A DNA stretch of 64,000 nt. Origin: Cryptomeria japonica (taxonomy: Eukaryota > Streptophyta > Pinopsida > Cupressales > Cupressaceae). Below are positions 11,321 to 22,102 of the stretch, one piece after another (the first letter of the stretch is position 1; each line of letters opens with the position of its first letter). The notes below the pieces were generated by a model, which saw only the letters and a list, made by a program, of their open reading frames with translations, ran no database searches and was not told the DNA's origin. The stretch spans positions 118,643,847 through 118,707,846 of the forward strand of contig NC_081406.1 of assembly GCF_030272615.1 (NCBI RefSeq), given 5' to 3'. The position numbers and the translations under genes are program-made.

Positions 11321-11793
11321 CACATCACACACTCTAGACATTATTTGTTTGTATTGCATACTCTGTATCTATTTATCACCCTTAAACACTTTCCTCTGCT
11401 TTTCTCTAATTGCTCTCTTCTAGGTAGCTGATGAGCTTGTTTCCATGTCACTCAAAATAATGCCTACTTGCCTTCTTTTATGAAATTTGCTTGCACATGA
11501 CTCTTTAGCTTGTATGTTCTTCTTCCATACAGATATAAATTTTAATTCATGCTCAGATAATAATTAAATAAAATAAGCATTTGTAATGAAAAGATTTAGT
11601 CATTCGATGTTACATATTATCTGACGGAAAGATCCTAGACAATTCTTGGAGAAAGGAAACATCATTGATAATCATTGTTTGCAAAATAAAACTAAATCAA
11701 ATAAATTAAAAATGTTTCATGTAATTTTTAAAAGTAGAACTTGTTCAATGCTTTCACGCACCGACGGCTAAGTCGTTTGACCCACACCATTAT
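10991..11793. repeat. Right arm of the ~0.8-kb DRM inverted repeat
   Basis: Partner of 9,752-10,551. The outer part (about 11,340-11,793) is AT-rich and non-coding, probably intron or flanking DNA taken along with the exon. Confidence 0.92.
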
Positions 11794-12189
11794 CCATAAT
11801 AGAAAAAAATCAATATAATAGGCTATTATAGAGAATATATGTAAAAAATATGAAAGAACATTAAATTACCACTACAAACCCATTAACCATTGAATAGTGA
11901 AAACAGATATAAATTTGTAAATGTCTCCCTACAAACACCACAATCATAACCAAAACAAAAAAAATTCTTACCCGCAAAAACTAAGTAGCTGGTGAGTTGC
12001 AAGTCTACAACATCTCTCAGATGATCAAATTGTTTCTTAATTTTTTTCTTCTGATTAGTCAATGTATTTAGTTGCATGTACAAGTTTTCTATTTGAAGCC
12101 TTCCGTTTCCCTATATTTGAGACTTAATAAAATTCTTGTGAGTAGGAAATTGATTCAGGAGTTACATGTGAAGAATTTGGCAGAGTAAA
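11794..12189. other. Non-coding interval inside the CACTA element
   Basis: AT-rich, no recognised gene. It lies between the long inverted repeat and the first short foldback. Confidence 0.3.
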
Positions 12190-12360
12190 TGATGATAATC
12201 AAACTCAAATTTTATCTATCTTGAAAGCCTTTTATCCTAATGGCATTAAATTAAAGTTCTTTCTCTATTTTCTGGTGATCTCTAGAGTAGAGGCTGCTTT
12301 GCATCGACCTGGGATACATTTAACTTGTGTTTTATCTGTGGAAATATGTATCGTAGGTCG
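12190..12360 (+). pseudogene. DRM motif-I fragment, second site
   Basis: The plus strand encodes ILKAFYPNGIKLKFF, then a VEAALHRPGIHLTCVLSVEIC block. DRM proteins have LFSGIGGAEVALHRLGI followed by VVSVEI here, i.e. S-adenosylmethionine-binding motif I and motif II. The glycines of motif I are lost. It forms the left arm and loop of the foldback at 12,220-12,444. Confidence 0.75.
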
Positions 12361-12570
12361 ATGCAATGCAACCTCTGCTCCAACAATACGAGATAGAAGA
12401 AAAAGCACTTTAATTTAATGCCATCGGGATAAAATTCTTTCAAGAAATATATTAGGTATAAAAGGAAGCCTACCTTGTCATTTGAAGGGGTCTACCTACA
12501 ATTCAAGTGATCTCTTAACTATAAAATCAATTCAATTCCAAGTGAACAAGCAATCAAGCATTGAAGGAGA
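12205..12570 (+). repeat. DRM foldback unit, first of two direct copies
   Basis: About 365 bp that recur at 13,328-13,690 in the same orientation. Both include the foldback and a downstream segment containing 'catttgaaggggt' and 'attcaagtgatctctta'. Confidence 0.85.
12220..12444. ncRNA. Candidate foldback: ~98-bp arms derived from the DRM motif-I exon
   Basis: Left arm 12,220-12,318 (from cttgaaagccttttatcc to cgacctgggataca) pairs with right arm 12,347-12,444 (from tgtatcgtaggtcgatgc to ggataaaattctttcaag). The loop is about 28 nt. Pairing is imperfect but extends over the whole arm. This resembles the inverted-duplication origin proposed for young plant MIRNA genes. Expression is not shown by the sequence. 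Confidence 0.7.
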
Positions 12571-13265
12571 ATTCAAGTTGGCTCAGGTGCATTCGGAAGA
12601 CCAAAGGACTCAATGAAGCCATTAAAGACTTTTGAAGGTCTTAGGAGTTAAGAGCCAATCAATTATGATGTCTTAAGGTCCATTATGGTGAATGTAAGAG
12701 TGGAGAAATTGCTTGCTAAGGAGAACCAGTAGCAAATCCGCCATAAGGAGGGGCACATTTTATGATTGATAGTGTTTAGACATTTCAAATGAAAGGTGAA
12801 TACATCATCATTTGGATGGTATAGTGTTTGGAAGAAGGGTATATGAGAAACCGTACAATTAAGGGTTTGTGAGAGGCTAAATAAGTGAATTTGCATCTAA
12901 GAAGGTTAAAACTTGTAAATAATTGCATTTCCTTAGTTTTGAATCATATACTTTCCAAAGCAACCTTTTGATAGTAGATTCTATGTACCATCCTAATCCA
13001 AAAAGCATTCCTTTTGTCTACATCCGATAGTCATTCCTAAAATCAGTTTAAAGTGTATTCATTTAGGGACCTTTCATAAAATATTTTCAACTTACACATC
13101 ATAAAAGGATCTTAAAATATTCATTGTTTGTAATGATAAGAATTTGGTTGTTCCATACACCTTCCTTTACTATTTTAAAAATATCATCGACCAAAATATT
13201 GTGCAGCAGTAGCATGGAGTGCATTTCATCTATTTTATGCTTAAATATTTCATCATACCACTTTC
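12571..13265. other. Interval between the two foldback units, no recognised gene
   Basis: No coding signal stands out and no repeat relation to the rest of the window was found. Confidence 0.3.
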
Positions 13266-13279
13266 TTTTGAAAGTCAGC

Positions 13280-13487
13280 TAATCAATTTCCATGTTTGGG
13301 TAATGCATTCCAAAGAGATACAGTTGCATACCATTTATCTATCTTGATTAAATACTTTTATCCTGATGGCATTAAATTAAAGTTCTTTTTCTATTTTCTG
13401 GTGATCTCTGGAGCAGAGGTTGCTCTGCATCGACCTGGGATACATTTAACTTGTGTTGTATCTACGAAAATATGTATCCTAGGATGA
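13280..13487 (+). pseudogene. DRM fragment, third site
   Basis: The plus strand encodes CLGNAFQRDTVAYHLSIL, FYPDGIKLKFFFYFLVI and SGAEVALHRPGIHLTCVVS. It thus joins the LGNSFQVDTVAYHLS motif directly to motif I, in the order found in DRM proteins. It extends further upstream than the copy at 12.2 kb. The motif-I core reads VISGAEVA rather than SGIGGAEVA. Confidence 0.8.
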
Positions 13488-13570
13488 TGCAATGCAACCT
13501 CTACTCCACCAATACCAGATAGAAGAGAAAGTACTTTAATTTAAATCCATCAAGATAAAATGCTTTCAAG
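13343..13570. ncRNA. Candidate foldback 2: ~100-bp arms derived from the DRM motif-I exon
   Basis: Left arm 13,343-13,444 pairs with right arm 13,473-13,570; the loop is about 28 nt. It is a diverged paralogue of the foldback at 12,220-12,444. The right-arm sequence (gatgcaatgcaacctct) also occurs as a lone arm in the spacer of the large inverted repeat at about 10,580-10,660. Confidence 0.7.
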
Positions 13571-13735
13571 ACATATCTTAGGTATAAAAAGAACCAGGTA
13601 CCCTATCATTTGAAGGGGTTTACCTACAATTCAAGTGATCTCTTAATTATAAAATCAATTCAATTCCAAGTGAACAGGAAATCAAGCATTCATCAAGAAT
13701 TGAAAGAGAAATCACTATTGAACTTACTCCTATCT

Positions 13736-14262
13736 CATATAACCCTATGTTGGCTAGGCCCCACAATAATTATAAGATCCTAATTACTAGTGTCCTAAAC
13801 CTTGCATTGACCGTCACAATTTCATAGTGAGTAGAGTTAATTATTCCATTAGCGAGATTGGGAAAGAGTTTGGTATTGAGTTAGGTGTTGGTGGAAGGTC
13901 TAAGGAGGTACACTCTCATCAGAATTAATTTTAGAGAGTGTTGTGTGAAGAAGAATGGCCACAAAAGGAGTGACTGTCCTAAGTGCTTGACATGGTCACA
14001 AAAAGTGAGTGTTGCAGTAGTGAATCTTCCTTTTACCTTTGTGTGTTTGGGAGGGTAAAGAGCCATGGTGGTATATGTTGAGTGGTTGGGAGGGTAAAGA
14101 CCCATATATCAACTATTTACTTTGACATCCTAGGATGGTGTCCACCTACTCTAAAACCTTGTGGGCACTCTCTGTCTGATACTAACATATACATAACATG
14201 TGCCTCTCATATAACCCTATGTTGGCTAGGCCCCACCATAATTAGAAGATCCTAATTACTAA
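13736..14262. repeat. Direct repeat of ~60 bp at 13,736-13,795 and 14,206-14,262
   Basis: Both copies contain 'tctcatataaccctatgttg' followed by 'gctaggccccac' and 'aagatcctaattact'. The intervening 400 bp has no recognised gene. Confidence 0.8.
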
Positions 14263-17200
14263 AAACACTAGATTCTCCCCTAAAAGGTTTTTGAGTCATA
14301 GAAGACCTAGCTTGATAGCCCTATAGCCTCTCATACCTAAAATATCCTTGTGTCGATGATGGTCGAATGTGACTACCCTATGGCCCCTACTATGCTCTAG
14401 ACCTTTGTCCCTAATATTGATACTATTGGGTTTTTCTTTGTAAATCATATAGTAAGTCTAAATTATCCTTTGAAGGATGGGGAGGCCTACGCACACTTTA
14501 GTCCCTTCATCAAGATTACAAACTTCTCTCATGCCTCTTGTGTCCTCCCATGTACCTCCTTTTCCATAAGAGAATTTTCCATAGCAACCCTAAAGTCATT
14601 CGGATTGGCCATGTGTAGGAAAAATGAAATTTTGGGCTTTCCACCCCTAATGAAATAACTGACAAGTAACGTGTCTTCAATGTAATCTACAAACTACAAG
14701 AACTCCAAAAACTAACTCTCATGTTGAGCCACTATGAAACCTTATTATGTAAATTCTGAAACTCATCTATGCATCTCTATGGAAAATATTTTGAAATAGA
14801 ACACACTTTGAAGAACTCCAAAATGGTATCTTGAGAGGGTTTCCAATGTGAGTTGGTGCATTTTATCCTCCCAATACCACAAGGTGGAATCAATTCCTCT
14901 CAAAAATTGCATTGAAAATTATGCCTTTAGGTTGCTCACATATAGATGCAACCCAAAGCATAAGTCCAAGCTAAGTAACCAAGACTTATCCTCAACCCCA
15001 TTTGTGGATCTTTAAAATGTAGAGGATTGGAGATGAAGCAACTCTCGAATATGATCCTTTGGCTCATGATATGTGCTTTCTATAGTCTATACCTCTTGTA
15101 TTTATGTATGATGAGGCTAGGTAATGTTTATTGATCAATATTCTATCTCCTCTATGTTTATTTCCCAAATTCAAGATGAACTCTTAATAAGCTCCCAAGC
15201 AGCAAGTATATGCTCCTCTAATACAAGCGGATCCTCATGGCTTGTAAGATTTGAGGTCCATACTCGAGCTAATCATCTTGGTGAAAACTCTCAAAGTGAT
15301 ATGACCCTTCCCTCCATTTCCTACATCCTATTTTCTAACCCACACCTCATAACCTTTACCTCACTTCCTATCATTATTACCTTCTGTCTACCTTTCATAT
15401 CCGCTATCTTAACCTCCTCCACTTTCATACTTCCTATCCTAAACCTTAACCTCATACACACTTACTTTCACTTCACCTACCTAACCCCATTCCATCCTTC
15501 ACATCCTTTTATCTCCCCCCATTCACTTTCCTACCTTCCAAACCCCTAAGACATCCTAACTTACTCTTTCACCATTACATCCTTCATCACTTACCTCCCT
15601 ATCTTATCCTAACCCACACCTCATAACCTTGTACCTCTCAGCTTCCATTTTATACCACCTTCCTAATGGTACACTTATGCTCCCTTCCAAAACACCGACA
15701 AAAAATAGCACTCGATCACTACATAGTGCTCTCATGGTTCTGCAACAAGGATTTTTTGTCACAACCATATATACTAGCATCCATAATTAGGATATATTTT
15801 ACATAATGGCACTCGATCATGCAGGTTTAGGTCATCCCTCTCCTTAATTAGGATATATTTTAAATATGGAAAGTAGTGTTAATATGTTTCAGGCTAACTA
15901 TATTGTTCATTATTTAAAATGCAAATTAATACATGATTGTAGGATTGTTCAATGGTTTAGATCTTGTAAGAAATTCTTCTTTTAAATCGATCATATCATA
16001 TTACATAAACCTCTCACCATCTCTGCTATTGGCAATTAATCTGATAAATCTATAATAAACTTTGAATCTAAATATTTGAATATGTATAACAATGAATTTG
16101 TTGATTATACCCTACCTTTTTCCTACAACAATTAAACCATTCCTACATCCTGCAGCAGTTAAACTCACAAGGAACCTATGCCCGCCTCCCTCCTTCATGT
16201 TCATTGGGGGATGGCCCAACAATAACTTCTTGACTTACTAGACCCCCACCCACGACTTCTTGAGCACGTAATCGATCTAGATTCTTTTGCTGGAATCAGC
16301 ATGGGAGGAACCGCTTGATGGGTACGCTTCAAAAGGACTGAAACACACAATGAGATGTGAGGGAAAATGAACAGGGGAACCTACTGCGATGACATGGTGT
16401 TGTTGAGCAGAAACTTTAGACTGACACAACAACTCTGCAATCTATCAAACTTCAATCTCCAATCCCAAACTCATTCCAACACAACTTCCATTCATATGCA
16501 CTCTCACGATAAGCACATAGAGATGCTGCCCTACCACGTGCGTGCTTCTTCTACCTGCGGTCTATTCCTGCAAATGACCATGAGAATAATAATGTACATT
16601 CTTCCTATCCACACTCCACCATGTTCAGGCCACTCCACATGGCAGACACGCGAGGAGGAGGCATATTTACTCAACTCTTCAATTCCTCCAACCCATGTCC
16701 CCAATCGATTTGAAGGGAATAAGAAGAAAACAACAAACAATTACTTAATTGTTCTACAAACACCAGAGCCATAAACAGTTTTCTAATGTTGGTTTAAACA
16801 TTATACACTTATAAACAAGGATTTAGTCTGGCAAAGGCTTTTAATTGTTGTTTAAATCCTAAACCCATACACCCCTATCAAAATGCCAAACGAGTTACAA
16901 ATGGTCCCAAAACGTGCCCTTATTACATTAAATAATGTCCACACTTGAAAATGCCCCTAAATAGATGGCAAACAAAAAAACATAACAAAATTCCTACCAT
17001 GAAGCTTGAAAGTTTCCCGTTGCCTGGTATCCTAGTATAGTTGCTCCTGTAGCACCACTTCATTTTGCGGCTTGAGTACTAGTAGTAGATAGCTAGGACA
17101 GTTGATGATTAAACCCATAGGTTCCCTACAGAGGCAGGATTTTGTAATGGCAGAGGTGGGATTTATGAAATTAATTGGTCTTTTTTTTTTTTTTTTAAAG

Positions 17201-17373
17201 TAATGCACGCAGTCATTGGAATTTTGACAAAAGCAGGCACTTTTTCTAAAAAAACCCAAATGTCATTGTTAATTCTTTCTCCATTGAAACCGAATGTTGC
17301 ATTATCATCGCAATTCCAATGAAATTAGGCATTTTTCCAAAAAAAAATCAAATTTGATCACAATATACCTTCT
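14263..17373. other. Right part of the CACTA element, no recognised gene
   Basis: No transposase, zinc-finger or other domain recognised. Positions 15,330-15,660 are strongly pyrimidine-rich on the plus strand, with the phrase 'cccacacctcataacct' twice (about 15,340 and 15,610). An open frame at 16,367-16,774 (135 codons, plus) has no recognisable domain or coding character, and I do not call it a gene. Short repeats 'ttaattaggatatatttta' recur at about 15,784 and 15,842. Confidence 0.35.
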
Positions 17374-17407
17374 CCATCAGAATTTTAGGCCAAATGTATT
17401 AGTGGGA
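17374..17407 (-). repeat. CACTA right terminal inverted repeat and target duplication GGA
   Basis: The terminus ends TATTAGTG at 17,404 and is followed by GGA at 17,405-17,407, matching the left side. Confidence 0.8.
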
Positions 17408-17499
17408 GCTTCAAAATAGTTTAATTATTAAAAAGCATTTCACCATTCTACAACAATACTGAATAGCACATAAACCATGAATGCATGATCACCGCATTT

Positions 17500-18130
17500 A
17501 CTCTTTGGTGTGATTATTAGAGTACCATACATATTTATTGCAACCCACTGGAGCATTCATGCCCTAAGCATATTGAAATCCACATGCACTTTATTCAACA
17601 ACTCATACAAAATGTCATTCTTTCTTTGGGATATTTGCCTATAATGCAACAAGTTGTGGATATTTAAAAAATAATGGCAATTGCTTGTTATATTCAATTA
17701 TGATTGATGTTAGGAGTGAAGGACTTCATCCTTAAAGATTATTGAGGGCTACCTTTTCCTTTCACCTTTAGCTTTTTCTCATTTTCTCTAGTTGTGAGAG
17801 ATTTAATTTCATTGGATTCTTGCAATTTGTGTTTCCTTGGTCCCCTTCTATTGTACAATGTAGTTCTCAGGTTTGCGAGATGGCTTAATTGCCTCCCATG
17901 GATTCATTAAATCTCACAACTGTAACATGCATTAATAGATCGATCCTTTGGTGTAAATAAAACCATGTTTCTCACAATAACAACTATTAAACCCACAGTA
18001 AGATTGAGAGTGGGGATGAATCATTCCAAATCTTTAAAATAGATTAGTTATAGACATCATTTATCCATTCTACAAAAATACCAAAATGCACATCAACCAT
18101 CAACACATGAACAATAGTTTTATGTGAAAA
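17500..18130 (+). repeat. Second copy of the copia 3' end and putative LTR
   Basis: Similar to 8,870-9,452 plus 17,408-17,500. It begins in the decayed RNase H tail ('gcaacccactggagcattca') and continues into non-coding sequence. Near 18,125 it contains 'gaaaaacccaaacaaggaaa', a phrase common in copia-type LTRs and also seen in modified form in the complete copia element at 56.3-63.9 kb. Confidence 0.6.
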
Positions 18131-19501
18131 ACCCAAACAAGGAAAAACTATAGTGGGAATCAAACTCATAATATAAGTAAAATGATTGCAATGTTTATAC
18201 CAAGGAGTAGCATGCACCTTATGGACTTGCAAGAATAAGGTAGACTACATTAGGGAAAGATACATGGACTTGCACAACTAAGCACACTTCTTCACGACAA
18301 GATAGAATGAGTTACCAAAGGAACCATTGTCAATCAACAATGATAAAATAGTAAACCTAATATGAGAAGGATCTCTTGATCATAAAATTATCCTTGAACA
18401 TCTGTATCAAGTGACCAACATCATGACAAACATCTCTAACAACTATGACTATCTCAACACACTGTATCATAAAATATATCACCTTCAAAGCTTAGTCCCA
18501 AATATACTTCCACATAATTCAAATTCACTTCTCATGAATTCACACACAATCCCATACATAACTCATACATATGCACTCCTTAAATATAAGACAGGTCATC
18601 AAAATCCTAATTGAGGATCAACCACAACCATTTGAAACAAATATTATTGCATAAAATAGGCCACTCGGACGAAAAATATTGAAGGTGATCTACTCCAAGA
18701 GAAATAGGAGACCCAAGTACATCATGATACATCCTTCCAAGGTGAATCCAATGATCCACATATGCTAACACATCTTACAAAGTTTCCACCAAATGCAATA
18801 CATAGATAAACAATAGAATTCATCAATTAGTCAGCCAAAAGACATCTTCCAATGTAAAATATACCATACATATCTCCACACACCATGTTGAGACCCATAA
18901 CAATATTTTAACTCATTCTCTAATACATATGCAAATCAAAAAAGATGATCCAACAAGATAATCCGACTGGACATACTCAACCATGACACAACTGAATATA
19001 CCAAACATAAATCAAGATCACTCACTTGGGTAATGGAAGCATCACTAGAGAAACAAATTGAAAATAAATTACACAAATCACATAATCATGTCCACAAAAC
19101 CAAAACATAATCTTCAATATATGTGGAGACCACCAAAGAATTGTTGGACAATTCTGGCAAACGCCCTTACTATTAAAGAATAGTAGCAACTAACTTCTAT
19201 AATCCACAAACTAGAAAACCAGTCGATGTGAAACATCAAAAACTCTTTCCTGCATATTGAACTTGCTGCAACCAACACCAAAACATTAAACTCAATTGCA
19301 ACACCAAACAAAAACAAAGATATTCAAACTATAATCCATTTGGACAAGTAATTTTGACATCAGTGACAACCATACAAACTCATATTTCTAACATGCATTA
19401 TAGTTGTACATGGGTATCTACTATAGCTTTGTTGCTAAGACCCATAATTCATCTCATATTACATATTGCATATTTCTCCCTAACTTTCACTTAAGGGGAG
19501 G
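18131..19501. mobile_element. Probable LTR-retroelement internal relic, no coding domain recognised
   Basis: No reverse transcriptase or integrase could be read in either strand. The assignment rests on the copia LTR-like phrase at its left edge and the polypurine tract at its right edge. It could also be unrelated intergenic DNA. Confidence 0.35.
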
Positions 19502-19900
19502 TGTTAGTGTACACGTTTATATTGTGCACATTTACTTAACAAAACTTAGATAAAAAAATTTATTTTTTGTTCTTAGTCACTTTTTTCCAAATGCATTAGG
19601 TTAGAGTCAAGAACCATTCCAATGTTGATCCCATATTCATCCCTACTTTATATACAGGGTTCTTTGTACGTGATCTTAATCTCATTCACATCAAAGTAGT
19701 TTATTGAACTGATAGCTTCTTGTCATTCTCTTGTGAAGGTTCGGTTTGCAAGTTAGGCTCCTTGATTCACTCAGATTCACAAAGGTTGCCTCTAACCATC
19801 CTTCAATAATTATAATTATTCATGTCTTTTAAAATATTTCTCACAATTTTTTTCATTAATCTTTATTCTAATAAAATGATGCTATTACCCCTTATTTTTT
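19491..19900 (+). mobile_element. Candidate polypurine tract and 3' LTR start
   Basis: The run aaggggagg directly precedes TGTTAGTGTACACG at about 19,502, the layout of a copia polypurine tract followed by an LTR that starts TGTTAG. A TATA-like tatatacaggg lies at about 19,650. The right border was not found, and no matching 5' LTR was seen in the window. Confidence 0.45.
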
Positions 19901-20089
19901 TTATCTTCTTTTAATATTTTAATAACTTTATTTCAATTAGATTTATCAGATTTTCATAGTCCATACTATTGAACTATTGATTTCACTTTGAGAAAAAATC
20001 CATAACAGTTAAAAAAGAGCCCCAATCAAGCCCCTTCTAGATTGACCTACTAAAAACCACACTATAGCTTATGTAATGCGTAATGAAAA

Positions 20090-20860
20090 AATAATCTTTT
20101 AGGCTTCATTTATTGAGGATTTGATAATTTACTTGACACAAAAGTGATTCCTTGGTGGTGGACTAAAAGAAGGCCCAACTCCCTCGAATTCTGGGAGAGG
20201 CAATAATACTCCCAAAATAACGAGGTGAAAACTTTGCTGACCAACATTGGAAGCGTAGAGAAAATCACAAAATAGTTTTCCAATCCTTAAATTATAAGTT
20301 TTCGACAGTACCAAATAGGAGCAATAGTGAACATGTGTGGCGACCAAGATTATGGGGCAAATTTTGAACTTACCATCTAAGAGGCTAGGCTATTTAGTAG
20401 TTGATCTTTTTTTCAATCCTGATAGCATCAACGTACCAAACAGAAGGAGACGTTTGAAAAACAAAGGGTATGCTCACAAAGTAGAAAACAATCTATTTAA
20501 AACCAAAATTATCTAAACAGCTTGATTTGGGCAGGAAAAATAGTGTATACCATTGGATCTGACAACGAAACGTTTGCTTGATATTGTTCTCATAAAGAAT
20601 GAAAAAAAGAATCATTGATAAAACGGCCATTGACCAGCAAACTGTGAAAATTGGGAAGAAAAATCCCTCTTACCACAGAATGAGAAATCGTATGAACTAA
20701 AAGTTTGCCAGAAGCTTCAGCAGTGAGCACATTGAGAGATGGAGCAAGCAGACAACCTTGCCAAATAGAATGGAAGAGTCCAAAAGATTCATAGTTTAGA
20801 ATGCAGTAATCTGTGTAATTATACGCCACAATGTAACAGAAAAAAACCCATCGCATTAGG
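20090..20860 (-). pseudogene. Decayed LINE reverse-transcriptase fragment
   Basis: The minus strand encodes, near 20,760, IWQGCLLAPSLNVLTAEA. This corresponds to the RQGCPLAPSLF block of plant LINE reverse transcriptases. Downstream in shifting frames come LVNGRFINDS (the F-A-D-D region, degraded) and an FCLASG-like segment. Many stops; no boundaries recognised. Confidence 0.6.
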
Positions 20861-21151
20861 GAAACAAAAACTGAAATCCACTAACATTGAAATCAACTCT
20901 TTTATAATTCTTTGTTAATAAAGAAGTACAAGACACTTAATACATAGCTCTGAAGCTCTCAAAACACGCTATACTCTTATCATACACTCTTAGAACTTAA
21001 TCTTATCGAAAATGCGAATCAAAATTTGCTTTCTCTTTCTGGAAAAAGTCAATGACTACAAAAGTAGTTACATTCATGCCCGTGGAGGTGTCAATGTAGA
21101 AGGAAGATAGAAACGGGGTTACGTAAGACCTAAACAAAGCTGGTACACTTG

Positions 21152-21356
21152 TGTAAAGCAGCAATGTAAATAACAACAGAAGAATAATATTAAGAATTAC
21201 ATTGCAAAGGTAATATATTATCATTATATGGTTATATCTAATGTATTGGCTTTATAAAGTCATTATTCCCAGTCAAAGCTAATTTACAGGAGTGAACTAT
21301 CCAGCCAACTAACTTACCTAATTTGATTTATTAAATGTAAACCTTATTTCCTAACA
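21152..21356 (-). repeat. 3' LTR of the TRIM-like element
   Basis: Starts TGTAAAGCAG and ends CCTAACA on the plus strand; partner 24,821-25,047. Confidence 0.8.
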
Positions 21357-22102
21357 ACCCTCTTTAAGGTTTGCATAATGAAGAAAAACAAGAACAAAAT
21401 TATATTACCATTAACCTAAACTTCTAGGTCTAGGAAAATGTCTGAAATCTCCATCTTTCTTTTTTTATCAGCATCAACTTAAACTTCCTAGTCTAGGCAA
21501 ATGTCACGAATCTCCAAGTCTTCACCAAAATCAACCTAAACTTCATGGTCTATGTAAATGAATCTCCAACTTTGCAATAGGATCAAACCAAACTCCTCAT
21601 GTTTGGGTAAATACAATGATCATCCAACACACAACTATCCATAATTAGTTTGTGGATTCAACTATCCATAGACCCACAACTCTGCAATTTTATGGATTTA
21701 ACAATCCACAAAACAACATAGCACTACATGCCCCTCTTTCTCCTGAAAAGACTAGTGATAAAAAGTTGCTTCTCATGCAATGTATCATCCCTGAACAAGA
21801 AGCTCGTTTAAGATGATAGATATCCTCTAGCCTCCATTTCCTCCAACCTCCAATATTACCTCTCTTTACATTTTATGCATCAAATTCTCCAATAATACAA
21901 ACATGTGAATGTTTTAAATCTTTACTAGACACAACATGGATAACTTTCAGAACACAAATATCTGATGTGATACTGAGACAAAATAATTTATGCCCTCAGC
22001 TAGAAAAAAAAAAAAAAAAGAAGCTAGAAATTAGTGATTTCTGAACCTTGTATAATGCTGGCTTCTGTGGATACCTCCTATAACCCTTTGCATAAAATGT
22101 TT

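Larger units (their letters stand above)
9453..17404. mobile_element. CACTA (En/Spm-type) transposon carrying methyltransferase-gene hairpins, non-autonomous
   Basis: The element starts CACTAGTACATTTGG and its right end read in reverse starts CACTAATACATTTGG. About 27 of 31 positions agree, and GGA flanks both ends. Subterminal GTCGG/CGTCGG/GATGG-type motifs follow on the left (9,480-9,690), and related ATTCCAATG/CATTGG motifs lie on the right (17,210-17,320). The flanking copia repeat has an uninterrupted paralogue at about 17,990-18,060, which serves as an empty-site reference. I recognise no transposase (TNP2-type) or TNPA-like gene. The cargo is fragments of a DRM-type DNA methyltransferase gene in several inverted arrangements. 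Confidence 0.8.

Noticed and set aside
15124-15549. 141-codon plus-strand frame
   Set aside because: Its second half is the pyrimidine-rich tract (Ser/Leu/Pro/Phe repeats); no domain, no start context.
16367-16774. 135-codon plus-strand frame in the CACTA element
   Set aside because: No recognisable transposase or other domain and an average composition; noted only as an open frame.
9453-17404. Homology of the hairpins to rice miR820
   Set aside because: I saw no miR820-like 21-mer; the analogy is of arrangement (CACTA element against DRM), not sequence.
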